From NCBI GenBank assembly GCA_023362775.1, contig JALMGJ010000019.1, positions 3,745,501 to 3,809,500 on the forward strand: 64,000 nt of DNA, in the 5' to 3' direction. The stretch's first letter is position 1, and every line of letters begins with the position of its first letter. The notes below the pieces were generated by a model. The model had not been told where the DNA came from. It did not search any database and worked only from the letters and a program-made list of their open reading frames with translations. Positions 9,726 to 20,192 of this stretch are shown piece by piece. The position numbers were made by a program, and so were the translations under genes. This stretch comes from Charina bottae (lineage: Eukaryota; Chordata; Lepidosauria; Squamata; Charinaidae).

Positions 9726-11237
9726 CACAATCGACACCCCCCGGCGGCAGCAAACACATTCATATCAGCCACTTGATTGGCTCTGAAGCAGCCTGGGGCA
9801 CGTGCTCTTGGGTTGAGAGGCAGGGATTGAAAGTCAGCCAGCAAGCTTCTGTTGCTGAGGGATGATCATAATCGGTGTCTCCAATCTGGTGACAGATTGG
9901 TGCCAATCCAACACCTTCACCACTATTCCACCCCTTCTCTCGGGCTGAGAGAAAGTAACTGCCCCGAAGTCTAGAACCTTGGTCTCCAGTGGCTTGGTCT
10001 AATTCCTCAGCTACAATTCCACACTGGTGGAGAATTGAGAAGATCATGTGCTTGCACTTAGCAGCAAGGGGAGCATTTCCAAATGATGCAACAAGGCTGG
10101 ATTTGCCGCTTTCTGAGTGGCTGCAGAACACAGCAAAGTCTGGCCTCTGTTTTTAAACATGAGATAGTCCTGTCCTATTCTGCTGATTAGCATCAAAGTC
10201 TAGATGGGTATAATAAGCCAGCCTGAAGACAGACACATCATCTGCTTCTAATATCTCTTTTGCCACAACACCTGCAGTGTATTTGTTTAATCCATTAATA
10301 GAGGAACATTTACACTGACTCTAGTGATATTTGTTGACACATTAATAGCACAATTCCAAGGTTGTTGATCACAGCCCCATAATTGCTTCACAACATCATT
10401 AACACATACCTGATCAAGCAGCTGGAAATGACGTGTTTCTTCAATTTGAGCTAAATCTATGGAGGCTGATATTTTGAGGTGGAGTTGTGTGAGAGGGAGA
10501 GAGAGAGAGAGAGAACGAGAATGAGAGAAAAGGAAGGAAGTAAATGTGCCTAAGGGAAACTATACTCTGATGTTATCTATCTTCCTGACACAGAAGTTCA
10601 GAAAGTGCTGACAGGGATCTTTGCATATTGCAGCTGCCGCGTTAACATTGGATTTTAGACTCATAAGGGAATTATTGACACCACACACTGTAGTTCAAAC
10701 TATCATATGAACATAGATTTTAGAAGGAGAATTGGGGAGAGAGGAGAGAGGGGAAGAATGAGAGAATGTCCCTGCTTGTTTTAAAGAAATATTTTAAAAG
10801 AAGAGATATCAAACTATGCATTGGCTGGCAGAAAAGTGACTATTTTGTGATACTTTTCTAGTCCTTATTTTTTGTAGCTTTCCTGCCTTTCATTTCTCTG
10901 TGGAGGCTGAAGATTTCTGTGCCACTGAGAGGTATTCAGAAATGTGTAACACTTTCTCCACATATTATTATTAGTCTATGTGGAACTAAGCCAGTTTTTT
11001 CTCCATCTTGATCTAACGGTAGACCCAACATAAGAATGCTAAATTTTGTTTGGACCAAATTCCAAATGCATCATATCTGTGGGCTAAATAATTCTCATAC
11101 CTGCACATAGATCCATACTTACCATCACACTGCTCTCTTTCGCAAAGCAAAGAAAAAGGTGTAAGAAATAGTAATCCAAAGAAATTAAAGGCACGAGATA
11201 AGAAGAATCAGAAATCCAGCTCAATCTAGTTTTCACC
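9726..11237. other. No recognised feature
   Basis: A minus-strand frame of 123 codons (10131-9760) has no recognised homology. A short (GA)n at 10496-10515 is the only repeat seen. Confidence 0.4.
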
Positions 11238-11251
11238 TGCACCATTCATTA

Positions 11252-11588
11252 AGGTAAAGGTAAAGGTTTCCCCCGCACAGTTGTGCAGTCGTGTCCAACT
11301 CTAGGGGCTGGTGCTCATCTCCGTTTCTTAGCCGAAGAGCCAGCGTTGTCCGAAGATGCTTCCACGGTCATGTGGCTGGCATGACACACGCAGAATGCTG
11401 TTACTTACCCACCGAAGTCGTACCTATTTATCTACTTGCATTTGCATGCTTTCGAATTGCTAGGTTGGCAAGAGCTGGGGCGAGTGCAGGAGCTCACTCC
11501 GCACGCAGGGCTAGGGATTCGAACCTCCGAACTTGCGATCTTCTGATCGACAAGCCTGGCATCTTACCCGCTGAGCCACCATGCCCTT
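11252..11588 (-). mobile_element. Sauria-type SINE with 14-bp target duplication
   Basis: The tRNA-like head is at 11588-11500 (minus: GGCATGGTGGCTCAGCGGG, B-box-like GGTTCGAATCC). The body holds GTGCGGAGTGAGCTCC and TTGCCAACCTAGCAATTCG; the end is GAGTTGGACACGACTG and then (CTTTAC)n. It is flanked by TGCACCATTCATTA at 11238-11251 and 11589-11602, a perfect target duplication. Sauria SINEs share their 3' end with BovB, which is present nearby. Confidence 0.9.
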
Positions 11589-11602
11589 TGCACCATTCAT
11601 TA

Positions 11603-12182
11603 CACCTAGATTAAAAACCATCCTTGTTTCCACCACATCCATACACAACTTTGTACATTGTCTTTTGTTCTAAGATACATGTGTTATTAAATTGATCACA
11701 TGAATTCCCCCATAAAAACAGCACTAATATCACAACGAATGTTTAACAGAATACTTTAAAGTAGATTTGATTATGCTTATTATGCTTGTCCTGATTAGAA
11801 AACAATTGCAATTCCAACATGTATTATTGCTTTAAGTAATTATTTGGAATTATAAGTTTTAAGCTTCAAACATTCAGGCATATTTAGATATCAACAGGCA
11901 AGTGATTAAGTTTCAATCCAGAATCGCATGAGAAATTGATGTCCTGGAATTATTCAATTATTTGAAGATAGTGGGGAAAATATTTTATTGGAAGTCATGG
12001 GGCAAGCAAGAGATTAATACCTTGAATCAGTTTATATATAATAATCATTTTACGAATGTTGAGAGGCTATAACTTATCTGAATCATCTGATTGGCAGTAT
12101 ATGCAATTAAAATATGTACTGACAAAACATTATGGCCCAGATACTTCGAGATACTTTAAATACCTGAAATACTATAAATGAT
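11603..12182. other. No recognised feature
   Basis: AT-rich single-copy-looking sequence; no long frame with homology. Confidence 0.4.
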
Positions 12183-12424
12183 ACTTTTTGTGTGTATGTG
12201 CCTTCAAATCAGTGCTGTCTCCTAGCAACTGCCTGGACAAGTCCGTGAAGTTTTCTTGGCAAGGTTTTTCAGAAGACGTTTGCCATTGCCTCCTTCCTAG
12301 GGCTGAGAGTGAGTGAGTGGCCCAAGGTCACCCAGCTGCCTTTGTGCCTAAGACGAGACTAGAACTCACGGTCTCCTGGTTTCTACCCTGATACCTTAAC
12401 CACTGCACCAAACTGGCTCAAGAG
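12183..12424 (-). mobile_element. tRNA-derived SINE (variant with GACTTGTCCAGGCAG end)
   Basis: The head at 12424 reads TGAGCCAGTTTGGTGCAGTGG. The body matches the other SINEs (CCAGCTGCCT, GGGCCACTC). The 3' part is the distinct variant with AAACGTCTTCTGAAAAACC and GGACTTGTCCAGGCAG rather than the GGGTTGTTGTTG end. Confidence 0.8.
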
Positions 12425-13090
12425 ACACTATCTGAGATGAAACCAACAATCCAGTTTTATACAAGATTTTTTAATATATATATATAGGATAAGGGTAATA
12501 TACAGTACATAATAAATGAAATGAGGAACTAGAATATCCATTTTTGCAAAATCAGTGGGTCCAATTTTTAAAGAAATGTAAAATATACTTATCATGTAGG
12601 AATGAACTTAATTCACCAGAAAATGTTGTTATGTATTTATTTGACTTCTCAAAGAATGTTTAAAAAAATAGATATCAGATTTCTTGTGTTGGCAATGTAA
12701 GAATTTTAAAACTTCTCTGATTCATATGATTTAGTCATGTCCTTCTTTGGCCCTTTTTTGACTTCAGGTCATTGCATACATTAAGATAACACTGGGGAAA
12801 ATTGTCGTACTTTTAGATTTAAATCTGATGTTGAATTTCACTTCCAAAATATGGATATTAAATTTTATAAAGAGCTCTGACCCTATTGAGTCTAGGCTTT
12901 GGCAAAAAGAAATTGTCTTACATAGGGGATAGAAATTTATATTCTTGATAATAGAGTGAATTCAAGAAATATGTTTTTTCATAAGTTTTGGAAATGTCCT
13001 TTTATTGTAAAAATGAGAAGCAGGAGTAATATATTTCTATATGGTGAAGATTTAACAATATGTTAAAGGATTTACTTAGTTTAATATTAA
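12425..13090. other. No recognised feature
   Basis: AT-rich; a short (TA)n at 12474-12486. No coding homology seen. Confidence 0.4.
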
Positions 13091-13322
13091 TAGTGAGAGC
13101 CAGTTTGGTGTAGTGATTAAGGCATCAGGCTAGAAACCGGGATAAAGTGAGTTCTAGTCCTGCCTTAGGCACAAAGCCAGCTGGGGGACCTTGGGCCAGT
13201 CACTCACTCTCAGGCCTAGGAAGTAGGCAATGGCAAATCACTTCTGAAAAACCTGTCAAGAAAACTGCAAGGACTTGTCCAGGCAGTCTTAGAGAAGTGG
13301 ACACGATTGAACGGAATATAGT
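13091..13322 (+). mobile_element. tRNA-derived SINE (variant with GACTTGTCCAGGCAG end)
   Basis: Starts GAGAGCCAGTTTGGTGTAG and ends with GGACTTGTCCAGGCAG and GGACACGATTGAACGG. It runs directly into a second SINE at about 13322, giving a head-to-tail pair. It carries AATGGCAAATCACTTCTG, the normal downstream partner of the sequence that is rejoined in the adjacent array. Confidence 0.8.
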
Positions 13323-14075
13323 CAGTTTGGTCTAGTGGTTAAGGTGCTGGACTAGAAACCAGGAGACTGTGAGTTCTAGTCCCACCTTAGGCATGAAAGC
13401 CAGCTGGGTGACCTTGGGCCAGTCATTCTCTCTTAGCCCTAGGAAGGAGCCAATGGGAAACCAGGAGACAGAGTTCTAGTCCCACCTTAGGCATGAAAGC
13501 CAGCTGGGTGACCTTGGGCCAGTCATTCTCTCTTAGCCCTAGGAAGGAGCCAATGGCAAGCCAGGAGACTGTGAGTTCTAGTCCCACCTTAGGCATGAAA
13601 GCCAGCTGGGTGACCTTGGGCCAGTCATTCTCTCTTAGCCCTAGGAAGGAGCCAATGGGAAACCAGGAGACTGAGAGTTCTAGTCCCACCTTAGGCATGA
13701 AAGCCAGCTGGGTGACCTTGGGCCAGTCATTCTCTCTTAGCCCTAGGAAGGAGCCAATGGCAAGCCAGGAGACTGAGAGTTCTAGTCCCACCTTAGGCAT
13801 GAAAGCCAGCTGGGTGACCTTGGGCCAGTCATTCTCTCTTAGCCCTAGGAAGGAGCCAATGGGAAACCAGGAGACTGAGAGTTCTAGTCCTGCCTTAGGT
13901 ATGAAAGCTGGCTGGGTGACCTTGGGCCAGTCACCCTCTCTCAGTCACTCTCTCTCAGCCCAACTCACCTGACAGGGTTGTTGTTGTGGGGAAAATAGGA
14001 GGAGGGAGGAGTATTAGGTATGTTCGCTGCCTTGAGTTATTTATAAAAATAATAAAGGCAGGATAAAAATTAAAT
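13323..14075 (+). mobile_element. tRNA-derived SINE with 102-bp internal tandem array
   Basis: The SINE head is at 13323, and the normal 3' end (AGGGTTGTTGTTGTGGGG, TTGAGTTATTTATAAAAATA, then AAATA repeats) at 13970-14090. Between them the body is repeated as five units of 100-102 bp (13359-13866) plus a final copy. Unit joins alternate between GGGAAACCAGG and GGCAAGCCAGG. Because 102 is divisible by three, both strands look open for over 120 codons; those frames are not genes. Confidence 0.9.
13359..13866 (+). repeat. 102-bp tandem repeat, five units, alternating junction types
   Basis: CCAGGAGA recurs at 13359, 13461, 13561, 13663, 13765 and 13867. Junctions alternate GGGAAACC, GGCAAGCC, GGGAAACC, GGCAAGCC, GGGAAACC, suggesting growth by about 204-bp dimers. 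Confidence 0.9.
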
Positions 14076-14145
14076 AAATAAATAAATATACACATAGACT
14101 TAGACATACACATAGACATAGAAATACACACACACACACACAGTA
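14072..14145 (+). repeat. SINE tail microsatellites (AAAT)n, (ACATAG)n, (CA)n
   Basis: Runs of AAATA, then CATAGACATA-like units, then (CA)n; expansion of the SINE tail. Confidence 0.8.
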
Positions 14146-14427
14146 CACTGGTCTCTTCATTTCCCTTTTAGTTTTTGTATATTTTGGTTACACAAATATT
14201 GTTACTATTATATTTTAACTTCTTTTTTGTGCTATTGCTGTTCTGCTTTTATTCAGCAAGAAATACCACTGTACAAAAAAAAGAAAGGATCACAACTTTG
14301 ACTGGTGTTCTTTGGAAACTCAAGTTTCAGCCAGTAAACTCAAACATTTATTGTTTGGATTTTTTAAATTGTTGCTTAACTTTGTACACTGCTCAGAATC
14401 CCTGCCATGAGATGGACGACCATATCA

Positions 14428-15125
14428 ATCTTGGTACTAAGTTGATTTAAAAAGTCTCAAAAGAATTAAAACATGGCTATTTCAAAGAAAATTGAATGAT
14501 GTGAAAATAGAATAAATCAATTTTGACAAAATCAGAAACAAACCAGCATTTCTTCTATAAATGGGAAATATGCTCCAATAACTATAGGAATGATTTTGTG
14601 AGATCTTTTCCATAATCTACCAATTTCAATTATTACATCTCTCTTTATTTTTTTCCCAATTCTTTTTTCTTGATTCTGTGGTCCCAAGGTATTGCCCCAA
14701 CATTTTAATGCTTTATGTTTATCTGGGCAAGCATGTATGTTTGCAGTATTTCCCAGTATTTCCCATTTATAGAAGAAATGCTGGTTTGTTTCTGATTTTG
14801 TCAAAATTGATTTATTCTACCTTCACATCATTCAATTTTCTTTGAAATAGCCATGTTTTAATTCTTTTGAGACTTTTTTTAATCATCTTAGTACCAAGAT
14901 TATATATTTTCTGGAAGCTTTCCTTGATCTTATTATTTCTCGATTTTCTTTCCTTCAGATTCTTCAAATTGCTGATATCAGCTTGAAATTTATCGATCTT
15001 TTCCTCTAATTGAATCTTCCATGTTGGTGATTGATTTTGTTGCTTTTGTTTTACAGCATTGTATTCCAACTCTGATGTTATCACTGTTCCTGTGCTATAA
15101 ATTAGTTGATTAGTTTTAGCCACTG
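14428..15125 (-). mobile_element. LINE fragment (region upstream of RT) with inverted duplication
   Basis: The minus-strand frames 15123-14812 and 14804-14532 hold a helical, charged region (WKIQLEEKIDKFQADISNLK, SLKRIKTWLFQRKLNDV) of the kind lying between endonuclease and RT in R4/L1-like LINEs; the clade is uncertain. The segment 14757-14900 is present again in reverse orientation at 14428-14570, with only a few differences. The 186-bp spacer continues the minus-strand copy. Confidence 0.55.
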
Positions 15126-15382
15126 TGTTTTTTTCAATATATATATTTTACCTGCCTTGAAAATTTATTAAAAATAAAAGAATACAAAACGTCACATAAG
15201 AATATGTATTTTTAGCTTCCCACATTGTTATTAGACACAAAATAGAATCTGAACATGATATTTTCTATAATCAATGTTACATTTTTCAGACCTTTTGATA
15301 GCCCTTTTCTACTCATGTCTTTTCAATGGTGGAAGACTTTCTCTATGGTTTGAATTTTCATATTTTTCATATGTTTTCATAT
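15126..15382. other. No recognised feature
   Basis: AT-rich sequence between two LINE fragments. Confidence 0.4.
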
Positions 15383-16862
15383 ATCATAAGACTGCGACTA
15401 TTATACCTGTGCCTAAAAAAATCTATGATCACGTGTCTCAATGACTATCGCCCGATAGCTCTCACTCCCATTGTGATGAAAAGATTTGAGAGACTGATGA
15501 AAGATTATATTGTTTCCAGACTCCCCCCTTTGTTTGATCCACTTCAGTTTGCTTATCGGTAGAGGATAGAATCGGTAGAATCGCTCCGTAGAGGATGCTA
15601 TCTCTTCTGTTCTTCATTCGAGTCTGGTACATCTTGAGGAGAAGAACAGTTATGTGCGATTGCTGTTTATAGATTTCAGCTCAGCGTTCAATACGATTGT
15701 TCCCCAGCATTTGGTGGACAAAATGGGTTCTCTAGGTTTTAGTACTCCCTTGTGTAATTGGCTACTTGACTTCCTTACTGAGAGGTCTCAGTCGGTGCGA
15801 GCTGGATATAATACTTCTAGCTCTATCTCCCTAAGCATCGGCTCCCCACAGGGCTGTGTCCTGAGCCCATTGTTGTTCACCCCGATGACACATGACTGTT
15901 GCGCCAAGTATACCACCAATTCCATTGTGAAATATGCGGACGATACAACTGTAGTGGGTCTTATCAGGGGTGAGGATGAGTGGGCTTATAGGGAGGAGGT
16001 AAAGGTTTGGTGGAGTGGTGCAATAAAAACAGCTTGGTTTTAAATGTGGAAAAAACTAAGGAGATTATTATAGACTTCAGGAAGAACCGGTGCAGTCACA
16101 CTCCACTTTTTATCAATAACATAGCTGTGGAGTCAGTCAGTAGCATTAGATTCCTGGGGGTGCAGTTAACAAATAGTCTGTCCTGGTCCCTTAATACCAC
16201 ATTTTTGGTAAAGCGAGCACAGCAACGTTTGCACTTTTTGCATCGGATGAAGAAAGTACATCTCCCATCTTCCATTCTCCTTACTTTCTACAGAGGCACT
16301 ATAGAGAGTGTACTTACAAGCTGTATTTCCATCTGGTTTGGAGGCTGTAGGGCCTCAGATAGAAAGTCTGTGCAGAGAGTGGTAAGGGCAGCAGAAAAGA
16401 TAATTGGGATATCTCTGCCCCTCATCCAAGATTTAGCACATGCACGCTGTTTGTCCAGAGCTCGAAAGATCATCAGTGATGCCTCCCATCCTCATCATGG
16501 TTTGTTTTCTTTGTTACCCTCTGGGAAGAGGTTCCGCTGTATCCGATGTAGAACAGCCAGATTGGGAAACAGCTTTGTCCCCCAGGCTATTAGATTCTTG
16601 AATGCCAAATAGGTTCTTTTAGGTGAAATATGTTGGATATGTAAAGAATGTATATTTTATAGTAATTATGGATTTTTATTAGTATTTTAATGTTTGACTG
16701 AAATTGTGAGTTAAAGAATGTATATTTTATAAGAATGGGTATTTTATAGTAATTATGGTTTTTTATTATTATCATTAGTATTTTATTGCTTAAGTGAAAT
16801 TGTGAGCCAACTGCAATGAAATTTCATTCTATTGTACACTTGTGTAGTGTATAGTGGGATGT
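15383..16862 (+). mobile_element. CR1/L3-like LINE, 5' truncated
   Basis: A non-LTR element of the CR1/L2 superfamily that starts in the RT fingers ([16 protein letters not shown]) and runs to its natural 3' end, AATAAAGTTATTC followed by (TATTC)n. The 3' UTR holds a partial internal duplication: GTATTTTATAGTAATTATGG and relatives occur twice between 16640 and 16760. Snake CR1/L3 LINEs are known for seeding AATAG microsatellites, which this copy does. Confidence 0.8.
15418..16612 (+). pseudogene. CR1/L3-like reverse transcriptase, frameshifted
   Basis: RT that would copy the LINE RNA. It holds [12 protein letters not shown] (fingers), a stop and frameshift near 15560, then motif [20 protein letters not shown] (15657), [14 protein letters not shown] and [12 protein letters not shown] (YADD intact). 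After a second frameshift near 16010 the thumb follows: [52 protein letters not shown]. The C-terminus HHGLFSLLPSGKRFR...RFLNAK ends in a natural stop at 16612. Three frames are needed, so the gene is dead, but the damage is light and the copy looks fairly young. Confidence 0.85.
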
Positions 16863-16871
16863 CAATAAAGT

Positions 16872-16944
16872 TATTCTATTCTATTCTATTCTATTCTATT
16901 CTATTCTATTCTATTCTATTCTATTCTATTCTATTCTATTCTAT
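16872..16944 (+). repeat. (TATTC)n microsatellite at LINE 3' end
   Basis: About 14-15 pure TATTC units abutting the LINE 3' terminus. Confidence 0.95.
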
Positions 16945-17659
16945 AAATTTTCCTTTCACTTCCATCTGTCTGCCAGTAAGATAATATTCATCATTATTTT
17001 GCTCAATATTTTCATTCATTTTATTATCACTGTTATCTCTCAGAAATTTCATTCATTCATCTGTCTTCAAAATTTTCATTCATTCAGTTATCTTCAAGTT
17101 CATTTGTGTTGTTATTATCAATACTATTAGCATTCTTAGCTAATATTTCCAATTATTTTTGCAATTAAATATCTATAAAAACAAAGAATAAATCTTTGTG
17201 GATTCATTAATCAATGTTCATAAGTTTCTGAGTCTGGTATTTAGTTTTCAAATATCAAATATTCTTTTTTGAAATCCTCTGGTTTTGGGGTTGGATTTAA
17301 AATATCCTTTCATTATTCATCAATTACCTTTGATTGACTATTTCCTCAAAACTTTGCTGAATCTTCTAGACATTTTACTGCTGACTATCCTGGTTGCCTA
17401 GTAGGACTAATTGATCCCTAAAGGCCATTTATTGACAGGAGCCATTACACCAGATACAAGCCTTGTGACCTGGGCAATGACTGATCTGGTATGGTATTTT
17501 TTCTTTTGTGTGACCACCATTGAAAATAGGTTTTGTTTGGTCCACATGCTGAGGTTACTACTATTATTGTTATTATTATTAGTTACTGTTAATTACATAC
17601 TCATACTTGCATTGTTATAGTTCAGATAACCAGTAGATGATAACGAAACAGATATAGTA
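16945..17659. other. No recognised feature
   Basis: AT-rich; a short imperfect TTA tract at about 17560-17585. Confidence 0.4.
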
Positions 17660-17780
17660 CCTCTGTCTATCTCTGTCTCTGTCTCTGTCTCTGTCTCTGT
17701 CTCTGTCTCTGTCTCTGTCTCTGTCTCTGTCTATCTCTATCATCTCTGTCTCCATCTCTATCATCTCTATCTCATCATCT
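17660..17780 (+). repeat. (CTCTGT)n microsatellite
   Basis: About ten pure CTCTGT units followed by degenerate CTATCATCT units. Confidence 0.9.
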
Positions 17781-18682
17781 ATCACCATCAAGTGGTGGTT
17801 GGGATTTCTTGCTGGCCAGGCATAGTTACAAGAGGACGGAAGATTAGACCCTAAAATACATGATTACGTATATAAATTTCCTCCAAGGCAAAAAGAAAAC
17901 AAGAGTGGAACAAAAATGGTAATTGGTTGAGCCATTGGAGTACCCTGAAAAGAGGAGTAAGCCCTGGGAAACTGGAATGGGGATTGTGCAAGGCAGACAG
18001 AATGTGAAAAGTTGTGTCAAGCACCAAACAGGAAAGAACACAGCTAAGACTCAGAGAAGTCAAGATGCAGAGACTGGTGTCATGCAAAGCTTGAACTCAT
18101 GTCCCTTTTTCATTCCTCTTAAGTTCTGCTGGTTTGATCTCTCCCTCCATTCACACTGCTGCCTTTCTAATTTAAAACTTTCCAAAGTTTTAAATTTGTT
18201 GCATATGTGTAGTTTGCAGCAGGTTTTTAAGCTAATGACATGCATTTTTTCTCTTGCAAGTGCTAGGTGTCTATGAGTACTTTTGCACGTTTATTAAAAC
18301 ATGATGCAAGAAAGGAATTTGAATTAAATAAAAACACCAACTTTTGGGATGTTATTTTAATTTGCATGATTATACTAAATTGTCAGTCAAAACATCTCTC
18401 TCCAGGCTGATGTGTTACTCAGAGATAATGGGGACCCTGTATCTCCTGATTTTCAACAGGGGGGAGAAACAGCGATTTAAAGGGGTATGAGACTGAATGG
18501 CATAGAAATGAAAGGCGAAGTTTTACAGTGTCAGCCTCTATATCCTTTTCCACCCACCCACATTCAGATGCAATTTGGACCAGAAATAATCCTACATCTT
18601 TACTATAAATGCACTATGAGTGTTGATAGAATTTGGATTAAGACTTTAATGTTTACATCTGTTATTTAGTGAGATACATACA
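17781..18682. other. No recognised feature
   Basis: No frame with homology; several short frames only. Confidence 0.4.
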
Positions 18683-18872
18683 TACAGTACATACATACAT
18701 ACATACATATAGGCAAAGCTCAGATATAACTCAAGGCACATGGTAGATACTTGTACATAAGTCTATTATTCATAAAACTATATATTTCTCTGCAATATTT
18801 CAATTGTTTTTATTTTAAAAATCCAAAGTATGTATGTATGTATGTATGTATGTATGTATGTATGTATGTATG

Positions 18873-18913
<41 letters not shown>

Positions 18914-18943
18914 CCATCCATCCATCCATCCATCCATCCATCT
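18683..18943 (+). repeat. Compound tetranucleotide microsatellites
   Basis: (ACAT)n at 18683-18711, then (TATG)n, (TATC)n and (CATC)n in sequence at 18828-18943. Confidence 0.9.
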
Positions 18944-19497
18944 TTTTGAATATATAATAAAAATAAAGATTATTTTTATTTTTAATATAAAAAGAATAAA
19001 GAAAACAATGAACTATTAAAACACTTAAAACATTAAAACCATAACAATAATAACTATAAAACTAATTATTTTATTTATAACATGGTCAACCCTCATTGAA
19101 CATGAAAACCCTCTGCAGTGGGAGCCCATCCAATTCCCATTGGAATCTAAGAATATCCTGTCCCATACATAGCCAGGTGGGTATCTACAGGTTAGAGTAC
19201 TATCAGTAAGACATCCTGTTTAGACCAGGTAGACCTATTGGGAAGTGGGAAGATAAATGAGAAAAAGACTGAAGAAAAGAATAATTTAGTAAGGAGAAAG
19301 AAGACAAACAGGAGTTGAGAAACTCTTAGTAGGATAAGTTTCCTACATAATAACAACCTCAATATAGTTTTGAAAAAAACACTACATATCATATGAGTAA
19401 TAAAACCAAATATTGGTGTCCAGGTTAATGAAAAATGCTACCACAATGTGGCCAAAGTGAAATGGGTGTGTTACATCTCTGTTTTCCAAGTAGCTGT
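18944..19497. other. No recognised feature
   Basis: AT-rich sequence between microsatellites. Confidence 0.4.
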
Positions 19498-19982
19498 AAT
19501 ATCTATATCTCTATCTCTATCTCTATCTATATCTATATCATCTATCTCTATCTCTATCTCTATCTCTATCTCTATCTCTATCTCTATCTCTATCTCATCT
19601 ATATCTATATCTATATCTATATCTATCTATATCTATATCTATATCTATATCTATATCTATATCTATATCTATATCTATATATCTATATCTATATCTATCT
19701 ATCATGTATCTCTATCTATATCTATATCATCTCTATCTCTATCTCTATCTCTATCTCTATCTCTATCTCTATCTCTATCTCTATCTATATCTATATCTAT
19801 ATCTATATCTATCTATATATCATGTATCTCTATCTCTATCTCTATCTCTATCTCTATCTCTATCTCTATCTCTATCTATATCTATATCTATATCTATATC
19901 ATCTATATCTATATCATCTATATCTATATCTATATCTATATCATCTATATCTATATCTATATCTATACCTATCTATATATCT
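19498..19982 (+). repeat. Complex (CTATCT/CTATAT)n satellite-like tract
   Basis: About 485 bp of alternating CTATCT and CTATAT blocks. The marker CATGTATCTCTATCT occurs twice about 118 bp apart, so a higher-order unit has been duplicated. Long open frames here are simple-sequence artefacts. Confidence 0.95.
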
Positions 19983-20190
19983 GAGGAGTCCTTGGTGCTC
20001 TCTGAGCCTTGTTTTCTTGCAGACATTTCATTGCCAGGCTAGGCAACATCTTCACTGTGAAAAGGGAGTGGGACTTGCTCTCTTTTTATATACCATGACT
20101 TGTCCTGCTCATGTTGGTGGAGGTGTTGTTCCCTCCTTAGTAGTTCCTTGATTGGGCTGTTGTTTGCTACTTGGTTGATTGACTGAGTTA
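19983..20190 (-). mobile_element. Probable Penelope-like terminal fragment with hammerhead-like core
   Basis: On the minus strand this holds GTATATAAAAAG, then GTGAAGA, the hairpin TTGCC-TAGCCT-GGCAA, and GAAATGTCTGCAAG. The box order resembles a degenerate hammerhead (first C changed to G). Homology to BovB ends exactly where this begins, so it either inserted into, or was joined to, the BovB 3' part. Family assignment is inference. Confidence 0.4.
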
Positions 20191-20192
20191 AT

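Noticed and set aside
13359..13866. CRISPR-like array
   Set aside because: Units are contiguous without unique spacers and derive from a SINE in a vertebrate genome.
13423..13972. Two overlapping repeat proteins with a 34-residue period on opposite strands
   Set aside because: The 102-bp SINE array is divisible by three, so both strands stay open by chance; no start context or homology supports a protein.
19435..20151. Open frames of 112-238 codons rich in Tyr/Leu/Ile/Ser in three frames
   Set aside because: They translate the CTATCT/CTATAT microsatellite; the low-complexity protein is an artefact.
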